58,678 nucleotides of DNA from Bacteroidota bacterium (GTDB taxonomy: Bacteria; Bacteroidota; Bacteroidia; Chitinophagales; UBA10324): assembly GCA_018267315.1 (NCBI GenBank), contig JAFDYS010000018.1:1-58678 (forward strand), given 5' to 3'. The notes beneath the pieces were generated by a model. That model saw nothing but the letters and a program-made list of their open reading frames with translations. It was not told the DNA's origin and did not search any database. Within the stretch, counting starts at the first letter, position 1. Each line of letters begins with the position of its first letter. Shown piece after piece: positions 36,257 to 44,084 of this stretch. The position numbers and the translations under genes are program-made.

Positions 36257-36727
36257 TTACGGAGCCAGCGGGCGATCGGTATAAGACGAATAATCAGTGA
36301 TCTTGCGCTCGTAATTTTCATTCATCAGCCGCGAAGAAATCATGTAATCCGCTGTGGAACGGTTGCAGGCAGTAGGAACATTATATAGCACGGATATCCG
36401 CAGCAATGCTTTCACATCCACATCATGCGGGTGCGGCTGCATGGGATCCCAGAAAAAGAACAGCACATCCACCTCACCTTCTGCGATCATGGCACCCAGT
36501 TGCTGATCCCCGCCTAACGGACCAGATTTCAATTTCGTAATCGGGTACTTCATCGTTTGACCCTTCGTGAGATGTTTGGCAATAGATTCCTCAACCAATC
36601 GTCCGGTGGTGCCGGTGCAAATGAGTTTATGATTCAGGAGCAGCCGCCAGTTCCAGCCCACCCACTCTACGAGATCTTTCTTGCAATTGTCATGAGCGAC
36701 AAGCGCCACTTTCTTTACCACATCCAT
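36257..36727 (-). CDS. mgsA: Methylglyoxal synthase
   Basis: 156 residues from the ATG at 36727. Conserved KKVALVAHDNCKKDLVEWV start, CTGTTGRLVEE, SGPLGGDQQLGAMIAEGEVD with the catalytic Asp region, and FFWDPMQPHPHDVDVKALLRI. Converts dihydroxyacetone phosphate to methylglyoxal, a bypass when phosphate is short. 55 bp downstream of dprA on the same strand. Confidence 0.95.
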   Translation of the reverse strand: MDVVKKVALVAHDNCKKDLVEWVGWNWRLLLNHKLICTGTTGRLVEESIAKHLTKGQTMKYPITKLKSGPLGGDQQLGAMIAEGEVDVLFFFWDPMQPHPHDVDVKALLRISVLYNVPTACNRSTADYMISSRLMNENYERKITDYSSYTDRPLAP

Positions 36728-36782
36728 GATCAGAATTTTTTTGCAAAGAAAAAGCAAACCCGGCACCGCATTCCACCTATCT

Positions 36783-37892
36783 CTACAGCAAACGGTAAAC
36801 CTTTCCGGGCAGTGATTTGACCACGCCTTTGAATTCCAGGTTGAGCAAAGAAGCGGCCAGCGTACTCCCGAACAATTGTGACTGTTCGCTAATTGCATCT
36901 ACGTGTAATTCTCCTGCACCGCTCAGGACACCTGTAATCTTCTTTTCATTTTCATCCAATTCAATAAACAGTGATTTCTGCTTAACCGCCACTTTCTTTT
37001 CATCTTTCCATTGCATGGCAGCAACTAAATCCTCTGCACTTTCGATGAGTGTTGCTTTGTTCGTTTTGATGAAATAATTGGTGCCGGCAGAATATGGCTG
37101 CCCCACGTTTCCCGGAATGCAAAACACATCCCGGTTGTAGTTGCTTGCAATTTCTGCCGTGATAAGCGCACCTCCGCTGACGGCAGATTCAACCACCACC
37201 ACCGCATCGGCCATGCCGGCTACAATCCGGTTTCTGGTAGGAAAATTCTGTGGCTCAAAAGCATCAATACTTTTATACTCGGTAATCAGTCCGCCGCATT
37301 CCAGCATTTTAACAGCCATGGCTCTGTGCACACCCGGGTAAACACGATTGAGCCCGTGCGCCAGGACGGCGATGGTTTGCATTTCATTCTTGATAGCGGC
37401 CCGGTGAGCGGCGATATCAATTCCATATGCGAGTCCGCTGAGGATGGTGACACCATAGGGCTTCAATCCTTCCGCAAGTTCTTCCGTAAGATGCCTTCCA
37501 TAGTCCGTAGCATGTCGGGTTCCGACAATCGCCACCATTCGGCCATCATTGTAATTCATTTCACCTTTGGCATAAAGCAACACAGGAGCATCGGCAAGTC
37601 CCTTTAGCCGCACCGGATAATTTTCATCGAGGTAGAAGAAGCAGTTGATCTGATTTTTCCCGATAAAAGCTATCTCTTTCTCTACATCCTGCCAGCCATC
37701 GAAATGGAGAATGCTTTCAGCCCGAACTTCATCAATGCCGGGAACACGGAGTAACTCCTTTTTCTTCGCCTTAAACACCCGGTCAACTCCGCCGCAGTAG
37801 CTCACCAAATTTTTGGCAACTACATCACCGACCTGCGGGATAAGCGTGAGAGCAAGTTGAAATGATAGCTGGTCGCCGGCAACCTGTTTCAT
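36783..37892 (-). CDS. dprA: DNA-processing protein DprA
   Basis: 369 residues. N-terminal helical region with HhH-like LLRVPGIDEVRAESIL, then a Rossmann-like DprA core of about 70-290: MVAIVGTRHATDYGR, TILSGLAYGIDIAAHRAAI, LAHGLNRVYPGVHRAMA, SGGALITAEIASNYNRDVFCIPGN. The C-terminal winged-helix (about 305-369) is present. Loads RecA on incoming single-stranded DNA during transformation. Upstream of mgsA. Confidence 0.95.
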   Translation of the reverse strand: MKQVAGDQLSFQLALTLIPQVGDVVAKNLVSYCGGVDRVFKAKKKELLRVPGIDEVRAESILHFDGWQDVEKEIAFIGKNQINCFFYLDENYPVRLKGLADAPVLLYAKGEMNYNDGRMVAIVGTRHATDYGRHLTEELAEGLKPYGVTILSGLAYGIDIAAHRAAIKNEMQTIAVLAHGLNRVYPGVHRAMAVKMLECGGLITEYKSIDAFEPQNFPTRNRIVAGMADAVVVVESAVSGGALITAEIASNYNRDVFCIPGNVGQPYSAGTNYFIKTNKATLIESAEDLVAAMQWKDEKKVAVKQKSLFIELDENEKKITGVLSGAGELHVDAISEQSQLFGSTLAASLLNLEFKGVVKSLPGKVYRLL

Positions 37893-37973
37893 AGTGGCTG
37901 ACTATGGCACAGCAAGGTAAACAAACACAACAGTCCGCAAAAGTCAATTTCTTTCTATGGGTCAGATCCCGCG

Positions 37974-38018
37974 GTATTAAAAAACCAAAGCCCACCCGCA
38001 TTCGCGGCGAGGGCTTTG
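37974..38018 (-). terminator. Terminator of the 38105-38491 gene
   Basis: On the minus strand AAAGCCC (38017-38011) pairs with GGGCTTT (37993-37987), with an inner CCGC/GCGG stem, followed by GGTTTTTTAA. Confidence 0.7.
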
Positions 38019-38104
38019 CTACCGAGAAAAAATCTACCAATGATTCACATCACGGGCAGTAATTGTCTTAGGAATAGCAGTCCATATCTTGTATAAAAAA
38101 TTAT

Positions 38105-38491
38105 TCAGCGTACCACTCTGATGTTGCGCACTTCCCTGTTTTCGTTATCCACTACCAAGGTGCAGGTATATGTTCCTTCAGGAAGGGAATATGCCGGAAT
38201 GATGATGTAACCGTTTTCATCCGCCCCTACATAAAACCTTTTCGTAACGGCCTTTTCATCATTCTTCAGCAGGATGCATGCCTCATTGAAATTCCCGGTT
38301 AAACTGTAACTCAGGTAGGTATTATAATCACCATGAATCAGACGTGAATTATCCAGCGAAACAACACCAGCTGAAATTTCCCTGGTTGGGTTTTGACTGT
38401 TCACTGCCAAGTCCTGAGCTGATGCTGCGGAAGCCGCTGCGAGGAAATAGAGTAAGGTTGAAAGCGCACCCGCTGTGATTAACTGCTTCAT
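38105..38491 (-). CDS. Small secreted protein of unknown function
   Basis: 128 residues with a signal peptide (about 1-25, ending ASAASAQ). The mature part is a small beta-sandwich-like domain ending LPEGTYTCTLVVDNENREVRNIRVV. It resembles the strand pattern of T9SS sorting domains or DUF3244-like proteins, but this is weak. It has its own promoter and terminator, downstream of the two-component genes on the same strand. Confidence 0.7.
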   Translation of the reverse strand: MKQLITAGALSTLLYFLAAASAASAQDLAVNSQNPTREISAGVVSLDNSRLIHGDYNTYLSYSLTGNFNEACILLKNDEKAVTKRFYVGADENGYIIIPAYSLPEGTYTCTLVVDNENREVRNIRVVR

Positions 38492-38510
38492 AAAAAAAAT
38501 GATTTCTGAT

Positions 38511-38518
38511 CAAATGTA
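38511..38518 (-). promoter_or_regulatory. -7 element of the 38105-38491 gene
   Basis: The minus strand reads TACATTTG, an exact TAnnTTTG match, about 20 nt before the ATG at 38491. Confidence 0.55.
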
Positions 38519-38583
38519 ATGGCCTCCGGCAGCGGAGAAAAGCGCTAATTCATATGTGGCAGAGTAGGATTGACAGGCGGCGA

Positions 38584-39306
38584 TTATAAGCCGATGGCTT
38601 TCATAAAGTCATCCTTTTTGCGGCGCGAAACGTCAACGGAAGAGTTATCGCTCATGATCACATACCCCCCATCCCCTCTGACGTATTTGCGGATGTGGTT
38701 GAGGTTGATCAGGTGTCCGTGATGCACCCGGAAAAAGGAATGCCCGCTTAACTGATCTTCGTAGTTGCCAATGGATTTACTGGTGAGGTAGCGATCACCC
38801 TGGATGGTGATGAACTTTGTATATGCCCCTTCCGATTCCAGCCGGATGATATCATGAATATTGAGAAACACCATTCCATCCTGTGTCGGTAATGCGAGTT
38901 TACTTAATCGCTGAGGTGCGGTTTGGCGATTATCTTTTTTCAGTTCGGCAATTTTCCGTTCAAACTTTTCAAGGGCCGCTTTTAATTCTGACTTATTCAC
39001 CGGTTTCATAAGATAATCAAGCGCACTATGCCGGATGGCGCCAAGCATATACTCATCGTGCATGGTGGTCACGATCACCTCAAAGTTGATATGCGGCAGG
39101 CGGTTGAGTACATCGAATCCCTTGCCATCAGGAAGCTCCATATCGAGGAAAATAAGATCCGGCTGCTGAACGGAGAGCATGTCAACAGCTTCATTCACGG
39201 TCTTGCATATCTGAGAATTGCTGTAATTGTGAAAATTCTTTTTCAGTAAATCCTTCATCATCTCCTGTGAAAAAGGATCATCATCAACAATTACTGATTG
39301 AAACAT
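38584..39306 (-). CDS. LytTR-family response regulator
   Basis: 240 residues from the ATG at 39306. Receiver domain (about 1-118: VIVDDDPFSQ acidic pocket, LIFLDMELPDGKGF phosphoacceptor, LDYLMKPVN Lys switch), then a LytTR DNA-binding domain (about 138-238: DIIRLESEGAYTKFITIQGDRYL, FFRVHHGHLINLNHIRKY). The ATG overlaps the stop of the upstream hybrid kinase as TAATG, so translation is coupled and they very likely form one phosphorelay. Confidence 0.95.
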   Translation of the reverse strand: MFQSVIVDDDPFSQEMMKDLLKKNFHNYSNSQICKTVNEAVDMLSVQQPDLIFLDMELPDGKGFDVLNRLPHINFEVIVTTMHDEYMLGAIRHSALDYLMKPVNKSELKAALEKFERKIAELKKDNRQTAPQRLSKLALPTQDGMVFLNIHDIIRLESEGAYTKFITIQGDRYLTSKSIGNYEDQLSGHSFFRVHHGHLINLNHIRKYVRGDGGYVIMSDNSSVDVSRRKKDDFMKAIGL

Positions 39307-42300
39307 TATGGGGTGTTTAACGACTCCGATAGTTCTTTCTCTGCCTGGCCGCAAATTAAAAGGATTCTTCTCATGGCAGGGTTAAATTGATGTTGCTGAT
39401 TTGATTTCTGAACATCGGTTTCAACCTGAATTGACAATGTATAAGCTTCTTTCATCCCCATCATCACGAACTTCGGTTTCATGGCATGAACCTGTTTGGC
39501 GATTTCTGCTAAGTCATCGGCTGCAACTGCCTGTTCAAGCTTTTCTTTGAATGGCGGAATGGATTCAAGGAACATCGAGATGTATTTCTTCATACGCTCC
39601 TCATCACCTTCGCAGAAGTTTCTCAGGTAAGTGAGATCAATGGAGTTTGAAGTTTTGAGTTTGAGGTTTGAAGTTTTATCCGCGCTACCCTCTGACTCAC
39701 TGTAGGGAGAACCCTTTCGCTCAGCGCCGGGAAGCAGTTCCCCCTTCGGGGGGTTAGGGGGTTGCGCTGACTTCGAACGCCCCGTGATGCTTGCAATCGC
39801 ATGTATCAGTTGCGATGCTTTGAAGGGTTTGGGTACGTAATCATTCATGCCTGCCGCTTTGCACTTGTCAAGGTCACTGCGAATTACACTTGCCGTGAGA
39901 GCGATCACGGGAATATTGTGATTGCGGATGGCGGATTGTGGATGGCGGATTTCTCTGGTTGCTTCAAAGCCATCCATCTCGGGCATCTGCACATCCATCA
40001 GCACGACATCAAAATCATTTTGCTTCAGCAAATCCACAGCTTCTCTTCCGTTTGTTGCGGTTATTATCTCTACATCGGCTTTTGATTTCAACGTGTCTGT
40101 CGCCACTACGCGGTTGTATTCATTGTCATCGGCAAGCAGGATCTTCAGACCGTTCAACATGCTGCCATCCAATTCCTCTTCTGATTTTTTTCTTGACTCA
40201 AGATTTTGTTCTGATCCCACCGGCAGTGCCAGTGTGAATGAAAACGTGCTTCCGCTGCCGGGTTCGCTTTCCACTTTCAGTTCACCGCCCATCAGTTCAA
40301 TCAATTGCTTCGAGATGGTGAGTCCCAGTCCGGTGCCGCCAAACCTACGTGAGTCACTTGAGTGCGCTTGTGTGAAGGACTCAAAGATGGAGTTCAGCTT
40401 CTCTTTCGGGATGCCGATGCCGGTGTCTTCCACCTCAAACAAAAGGGCGGCGTCATTGCGAGCTCCGCTTTTCGCGGGGCGAAGCAATCCTCCGGAGTTA
40501 TGACCTAGTGCAGGGGATTGCTTCGTCACGCTTTCACTCAATGTCTGCCCTTCGTTCCTCGCAATGACGGAGAGATGCACGCTTCCTCTTTCCGTAAACT
40601 TCAATGCATTCCCGCACAAGTTCATCAGCACCTGATTCAGTCGTACCGGATCGCCCACCAACACATCAGGAACTGCTTTGTCAATTGAGGTGATGAGTTG
40701 AATGTGTTTCTCATCGGCTTTGTGTTGCAGCGTTCGTTTGACTTGTTCAACCACCTCTTTCAATGAAAAATCAATTTGCTCGATCTCGATCTTGCCGGCT
40801 TCAATTTTTGACACATCCAAAATATCGTTGATGATGTGCAGCAGCATGTCCGATGATTTCTGAATGCCCCCTAAATATTCTTTCTGCTTTTCGGCAGAAG
40901 GAGATTCCAGCGCGAGGTTGGTCATGCCGAGGATGGCATTCATCGGTGTTCGAATCTCATGACTCATATTGGCCAGAAACTGTTGCTTGAATTTTTCACT
41001 CTGCTCGGCGCGGTTCTTCGCGAATTCTACCTGCCTGTTCTTTTCTTCGAGTTGTCTCTTGGTCTTTCGCACAAATAACAGCCTGTTGAGTAAGCCGCCT
41101 GCAATTACAACGAGGACCAATCCTGCTATCAGATAATTTCGCTGCTGACTCTTCCTTTGTTCGTCAAGCAATTGAATCTTTTCCCGGCTCTTCTTTTCCT
41201 CTTGTTCAATTTCATACTGGGCAATGTGATTAGCCCCTTCTGACTCTACCAACGAATCCCTTAATTGAAAATACTGCGCCGCTCTCTCAGTTGCTCTTTC
41301 CTGCTCTCCTACTAGCGAATAGAACTTAAACAGCTGATATCCGTACTTTAGCTTCAGTTCGTTAGCCCCGGCATTATTGGCTTTCCGGTATGCTTCAACC
41401 AGGTATTCTTCGGCTTTTTGGTATTCCTTCTTCCTTAAGTAATATGCAAACTGATAAAAGTCGATCTCAAAATTGCCCCGAGCCGATGCGATGGTAAGGT
41501 GTGATGAATCGCCGAACATTCTTGCCTTTTGCAATGAATTCAGAGCGGCTTCATCCTGACCGGTAAGTGTAAACAGGCATGCAAGCTCGGCTTGCGCAAT
41601 GGCTGCTCTTTCTAAATCGCCGAGCTTAACAGAGTACTCATACGCTTCAATACCGGATTTAAGTGCCTTTTCAAATTCCTTTGTTTCTCTATACACGATC
41701 GTCAGCTCAATCAGCCCGCCTGGTAAATTACCCCCTTGCAGCTTTCTGTTTATCGGCAATGCCTTCTTCAGATAATAAAGGGCCCTATCATAATTCCCCC
41801 ATCTCGAATACATCATTCCCGCAACGGTAATCTCGTTACTGTATCCAAGCAAAGAAAACCTCTCATAAACTTCAGCGGACTTCAGGTAATTACTTATTGC
41901 CCGGTTGTAATCTGCTTTGAATGAATAGTATCCTGCAATGCCATGATAACAGGCAGCCGTATTCTGCCAGGGCCCGTTTTGCAAATAGTAATTAAGTTTC
42001 TCAGTGTAAAAAATTAATCGCTCTTCGTGCCAACTTTTTTCATTATAAAATTCGCGGATGCCTGTAAGCAAACTGTTGGTCCCGAATATTCGATCTTGCT
42101 GATCCAGAATGCGGATCGCTTCCTTAAACGTATTGATGGCCTTCTCACTTTCGTTTTTGCTCCATTGTTCCAATCCTTGTTTTATCAGCGAATAGGGACT
42201 GAAGTCAATCAGGTTTAGTTTCCGATTCAGCGAGTCAAGCAAATGAAGGTCACGAAATACCAGTCCATCATCAAGCGACGCGGGAATCACTTGACTATTT

Positions 42301-42488
42301 ATCAACTCGGCAAGGATGTAGATTCGTACGGAGTCGGAAATCGGTTCCCTTAACTCCATTCTCAATGAATCCTGATCGCAGTCGACGCAATAAGTGTTTG
42401 CGCCGGCATAAGAAGCAAGCAGAAGGAATAAGGCCGTGCTAATCAAAGCGACCCGAGCCGTTTGTCCGGGGAATTTGTAATTCCTCAT
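39306..42488 (-). CDS. TPR hybrid histidine kinase with receiver and HPt domains, carrying repeat insertions
   Basis: 1060 residues from the ATG at 42488. Order: signal/first hydrophobic segment (about 8-27); TPR-like helical sensor (about 60-410); transmembrane helix (about 443-465); coiled coil; HisKA with NMSHEIRTPMNAILG (His near 508); HATPase (about 610-760, with VEDTGIGIPKEKL and FGGTGLGLTISKQLI); receiver (ILLADDNEYNR, LMDVQMPEMDG, Asp near 830); and HPt (VHAMKPKF, His near 1001). Three in-frame stretches look like repeat DNA rather than protein: about residues 640-679 in the HATPase domain, 845-855 in the receiver and 906-947 in the linker. Core catalytic motifs are intact, so the gene may still work. 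Confidence 0.94.
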   Translation of the reverse strand: MRNYKFPGQTARVALISTALFLLLASYAGANTYCVDCDQDSLRMELREPISDSVRIYILAELINSQVIPASLDDGLVFRDLHLLDSLNRKLNLIDFSPYSLIKQGLEQWSKNESEKAINTFKEAIRILDQQDRIFGTNSLLTGIREFYNEKSWHEERLIFYTEKLNYYLQNGPWQNTAACYHGIAGYYSFKADYNRAISNYLKSAEVYERFSLLGYSNEITVAGMMYSRWGNYDRALYYLKKALPINRKLQGGNLPGGLIELTIVYRETKEFEKALKSGIEAYEYSVKLGDLERAAIAQAELACLFTLTGQDEAALNSLQKARMFGDSSHLTIASARGNFEIDFYQFAYYLRKKEYQKAEEYLVEAYRKANNAGANELKLKYGYQLFKFYSLVGEQERATERAAQYFQLRDSLVESEGANHIAQYEIEQEEKKSREKIQLLDEQRKSQQRNYLIAGLVLVVIAGGLLNRLLFVRKTKRQLEEKNRQVEFAKNRAEQSEKFKQQFLANMSHEIRTPMNAILGMTNLALESPSAEKQKEYLGGIQKSSDMLLHIINDILDVSKIEAGKIEIEQIDFSLKEVVEQVKRTLQHKADEKHIQLITSIDKAVPDVLVGDPVRLNQVLMNLCGNALKFTERGSVHLSVIARNEGQTLSESVTKQSPALGHNSGGLLRPAKSGARNDAALLFEVEDTGIGIPKEKLNSIFESFTQAHSSDSRRFGGTGLGLTISKQLIELMGGELKVESEPGSGSTFSFTLALPVGSEQNLESRKKSEEELDGSMLNGLKILLADDNEYNRVVATDTLKSKADVEIITATNGREAVDLLKQNDFDVVLMDVQMPEMDGFEATREIRHPQSAIRNHNIPVIALTASVIRSDLDKCKAAGMNDYVPKPFKASQLIHAIASITGRSKSAQPPNPPKGELLPGAERKGSPYSESEGSADKTSNLKLKTSNSIDLTYLRNFCEGDEERMKKYISMFLESIPPFKEKLEQAVAADDLAEIAKQVHAMKPKFVMMGMKEAYTLSIQVETDVQKSNQQHQFNPAMRRILLICGQAEKELSESLNTP
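39645..39677. repeat. 21-bp-period direct repeat in the kinase linker
   Basis: GTTTGAAGTTTT occurs at 39645-39656 and 39666-39677, a 21-bp period equal to seven codons. The minus strand encodes SNLKLKTSN. Confidence 0.7.
39721..39770. repeat. Palindromic repeat element in the kinase linker
   Basis: Ends are TCAGCGC (39721-39727) and GCGCTGA (39764-39770), a perfect 7-bp inverted repeat, with an inner CCCCC/GGGGG pairing around TTCGG. Encodes proline/glycine-rich linker sequence on the minus strand. Confidence 0.65.
39921..39951. repeat. Short direct repeat in the receiver-domain codons
   Basis: GGATGGCGGATT occurs at 39926-39937 and 39940-39951 (14-bp period). The minus strand encodes RHPQSAIRN in the receiver domain where a loop is expected. 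Confidence 0.65.
40451..40569. repeat. 119-bp nested palindromic element inside the kinase HATPase domain
   Basis: Outer arms CGTCATTGCGAG (40451-40462) and CTCGCAATGACG (40558-40569) are a perfect 12-bp inverted repeat. Inner arms CGAAGCAATCC (40480-40490) and GGATTGCTTCG (40515-40525) are a perfect 11-bp inverted repeat. The reading frame stays open through the element on the minus strand. Confidence 0.85.
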
Positions 42489-42812
42489 TTGATTACCACG
42501 TTTCAATCGCCCTGAAAGATACATATCAAAGCTTCTGGCGATCCCGATCAGGCCAATGACCCGGCAGACCTTAAAATATTTCAATATCCAAATACATTAC
42601 ACTTTTTCCCTCCGGTTGCCTCAGATTCTCACCAAAGCTTATGACTGAGTACGCATTTCGGTTCTTAATGCGAAGTTTCCCTGATTCCCCGTCTGCAGGG
42701 AAAGCAACAGGTGATTAACAAGTGGCTGATTTCGGTTTACATCTGGTCAGCATCAAGCGATCTCCCCGGTCCTGAAGGATGGATTTCCCAATACATCGGC
42801 ATAAATGGGAAC
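42489..42812. other. Intergenic region upstream of the hybrid kinase (324 bp)
   Basis: No gene is visible. It should hold the promoter of the kinase-LytTR operon on the minus strand; a near match TGTATTTG lies near 42590. Two small hairpins are present: TTTCCCTG/CAGGGAAA at 42676-42703 and CGCATT/AATGCG at 42652-42672. Neither has a T-run, so they are not clear terminators. Confidence 0.5.
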
Positions 42813-43457
42813 CTAACGGCTGCTGAAATAGACCACTGCTTTCTTGTCAAAAAATGACTCGCTGAAATAAGTCGAGACTTCGACCACGCTGCATTTTCGT
42901 TTCAGTGCCATAATCTCTTTGCTCAGATCACCTCCTTTGAGCAGAATCCATCCGTTAGCGATGGCATGCTGATCTTGCGGCGCGATTAAATGCCTGGTCC
43001 AGTCAAATATTTCTTTCATGGGAGCCACGGCGCGGCTAACGATGAAATCAAAATTCATTTTCAAATCTTCTGCCCTTGCTTTTTCAGCCGTTACATTTTT
43101 CAATCCGGTTGATTTGACTGCTTCTTCCACCACCTTGATTTTTTTTCCAACCGAATCCGCCAGATGAAATTTCACTTCCGGAAAAAAAATCGCCAATGGA
43201 ATACCGGGAAAGCCGCCACCCGTACCAACATCCAGCACCCGGGTTCCCGGTTTGAATGATATGAATCGGGCAATGGCTAGTGAATGAAGTATATGGCGCT
43301 CTTCAAGGTGTTCAATGTCCTTGCGTGAAATCACATTGATCTTCGCATTCCACTCACCATAGATTGCCGGCAACAGGTCAAATCGCTTCTTCTGCTCAGC
43401 AGCGAGCCCGGGGAAATATTTTTCAACGAGTTTCAATGCAATGAATGAAGGGAACAA
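42813..43457 (-). CDS. rsmG: 16S rRNA (guanine527-N7)-methyltransferase
   Basis: 214 residues. SAM-binding GTRVLDVGTGGGFPGIPLAIFFP near 70-92, the upstream NVISRKDIEHLEERHILHSLA and the later FIVSRAVAPMKEI, all diagnostic of RsmG/GidB. Methylates G527 of 16S rRNA; loss gives low-level streptomycin resistance in other bacteria. Starts 6 bp after the sigma-factor gene, last gene of a three-gene operon. Confidence 0.95.
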   Translation of the reverse strand: MFPSFIALKLVEKYFPGLAAEQKKRFDLLPAIYGEWNAKINVISRKDIEHLEERHILHSLAIARFISFKPGTRVLDVGTGGGFPGIPLAIFFPEVKFHLADSVGKKIKVVEEAVKSTGLKNVTAEKARAEDLKMNFDFIVSRAVAPMKEIFDWTRHLIAPQDQHAIANGWILLKGGDLSKEIMALKRKCSVVEVSTYFSESFFDKKAVVYFSSR

Positions 43458-43463
43458 AATAAA

Positions 43464-44084
43464 TCACATCCGCTCCCGCCGCGAGTGCAGAATCTGATAG
43501 AGCAGGTTCTTCGCGCGGAACAATTGCGCTTTTACGGTACCGAGAGGAAGACTGGTACGCTGTGCAATTTCCTCGTAAGAAAGTTCTTCAAAGAAGCGAA
43601 GCTCAATCAGCAACCGGTACTTGGGGTTGATCTTTTCAATCACGTCGCGGAGAATTTTGCCGCGCTGCTGCCGCACGTAGCGCTCTTCCGGATCGGGGCT
43701 TGTGCTGCGGATGTCAATCTCAAACGACTCGCCCTTGTCATTTTCCACGGCGTCGTGGATGGAAAGTGTTTCAATTTTTTTCCTGCGGATGAAATCAATG
43801 GAATTGTTAAGGGCGATCTTGTAGAGCCAGGTGCTGAAGGCAAAATCCGGTGTGTATTTGTGCAGGTTGCTGAACGCTTTGCCGAATGCTTCAATGGTGA
43901 GGTCGTTCGCATCATCCTCATTGTGCACCATCTTGAGTAAAAGAAAATAGATGGAGTCCTTGTAACGGCTCATCAGCTTGGCGTAGGCACGCTGATCACC
44001 GGCAGTGGCCTGCTTCACCAATTCCAGATCCTCCTTGGCGCGAGGCGAAAAGTTGGAGCCCTGCTCTTCCTTTGTTATTTCCAT
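43464..44084 (-). CDS. ECF-type RNA polymerase sigma factor
   Basis: 206 residues. Sigma2 region (about 25-105: NEDDANDLTIEAFGKAF, FSTWLYKIALNNSIDFIRRKK) and sigma4 region (about 140-200: RFFEELSYEEIAQRTSLPLGTVKAQLFRAKNLL). No anti-sigma gene is adjacent, so it may be constitutively active or controlled elsewhere. Its start overlaps the glycosyltransferase end by 10 bp, and rsmG follows after 6 bp. Confidence 0.94.
   Translation of the reverse strand: MEITKEEQGSNFSPRAKEDLELVKQATAGDQRAYAKLMSRYKDSIYFLLLKMVHNEDDANDLTIEAFGKAFSNLHKYTPDFAFSTWLYKIALNNSIDFIRRKKIETLSIHDAVENDKGESFEIDIRSTSPDPEERYVRQQRGKILRDVIEKINPKYRLLIELRFFEELSYEEIAQRTSLPLGTVKAQLFRAKNLLYQILHSRRERM

Noticed and set aside
42676..42703. 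8-bp hairpin upstream of the kinase operon
   Set aside because: A 12-nt loop and no T-run on either strand, so not called as a terminator.
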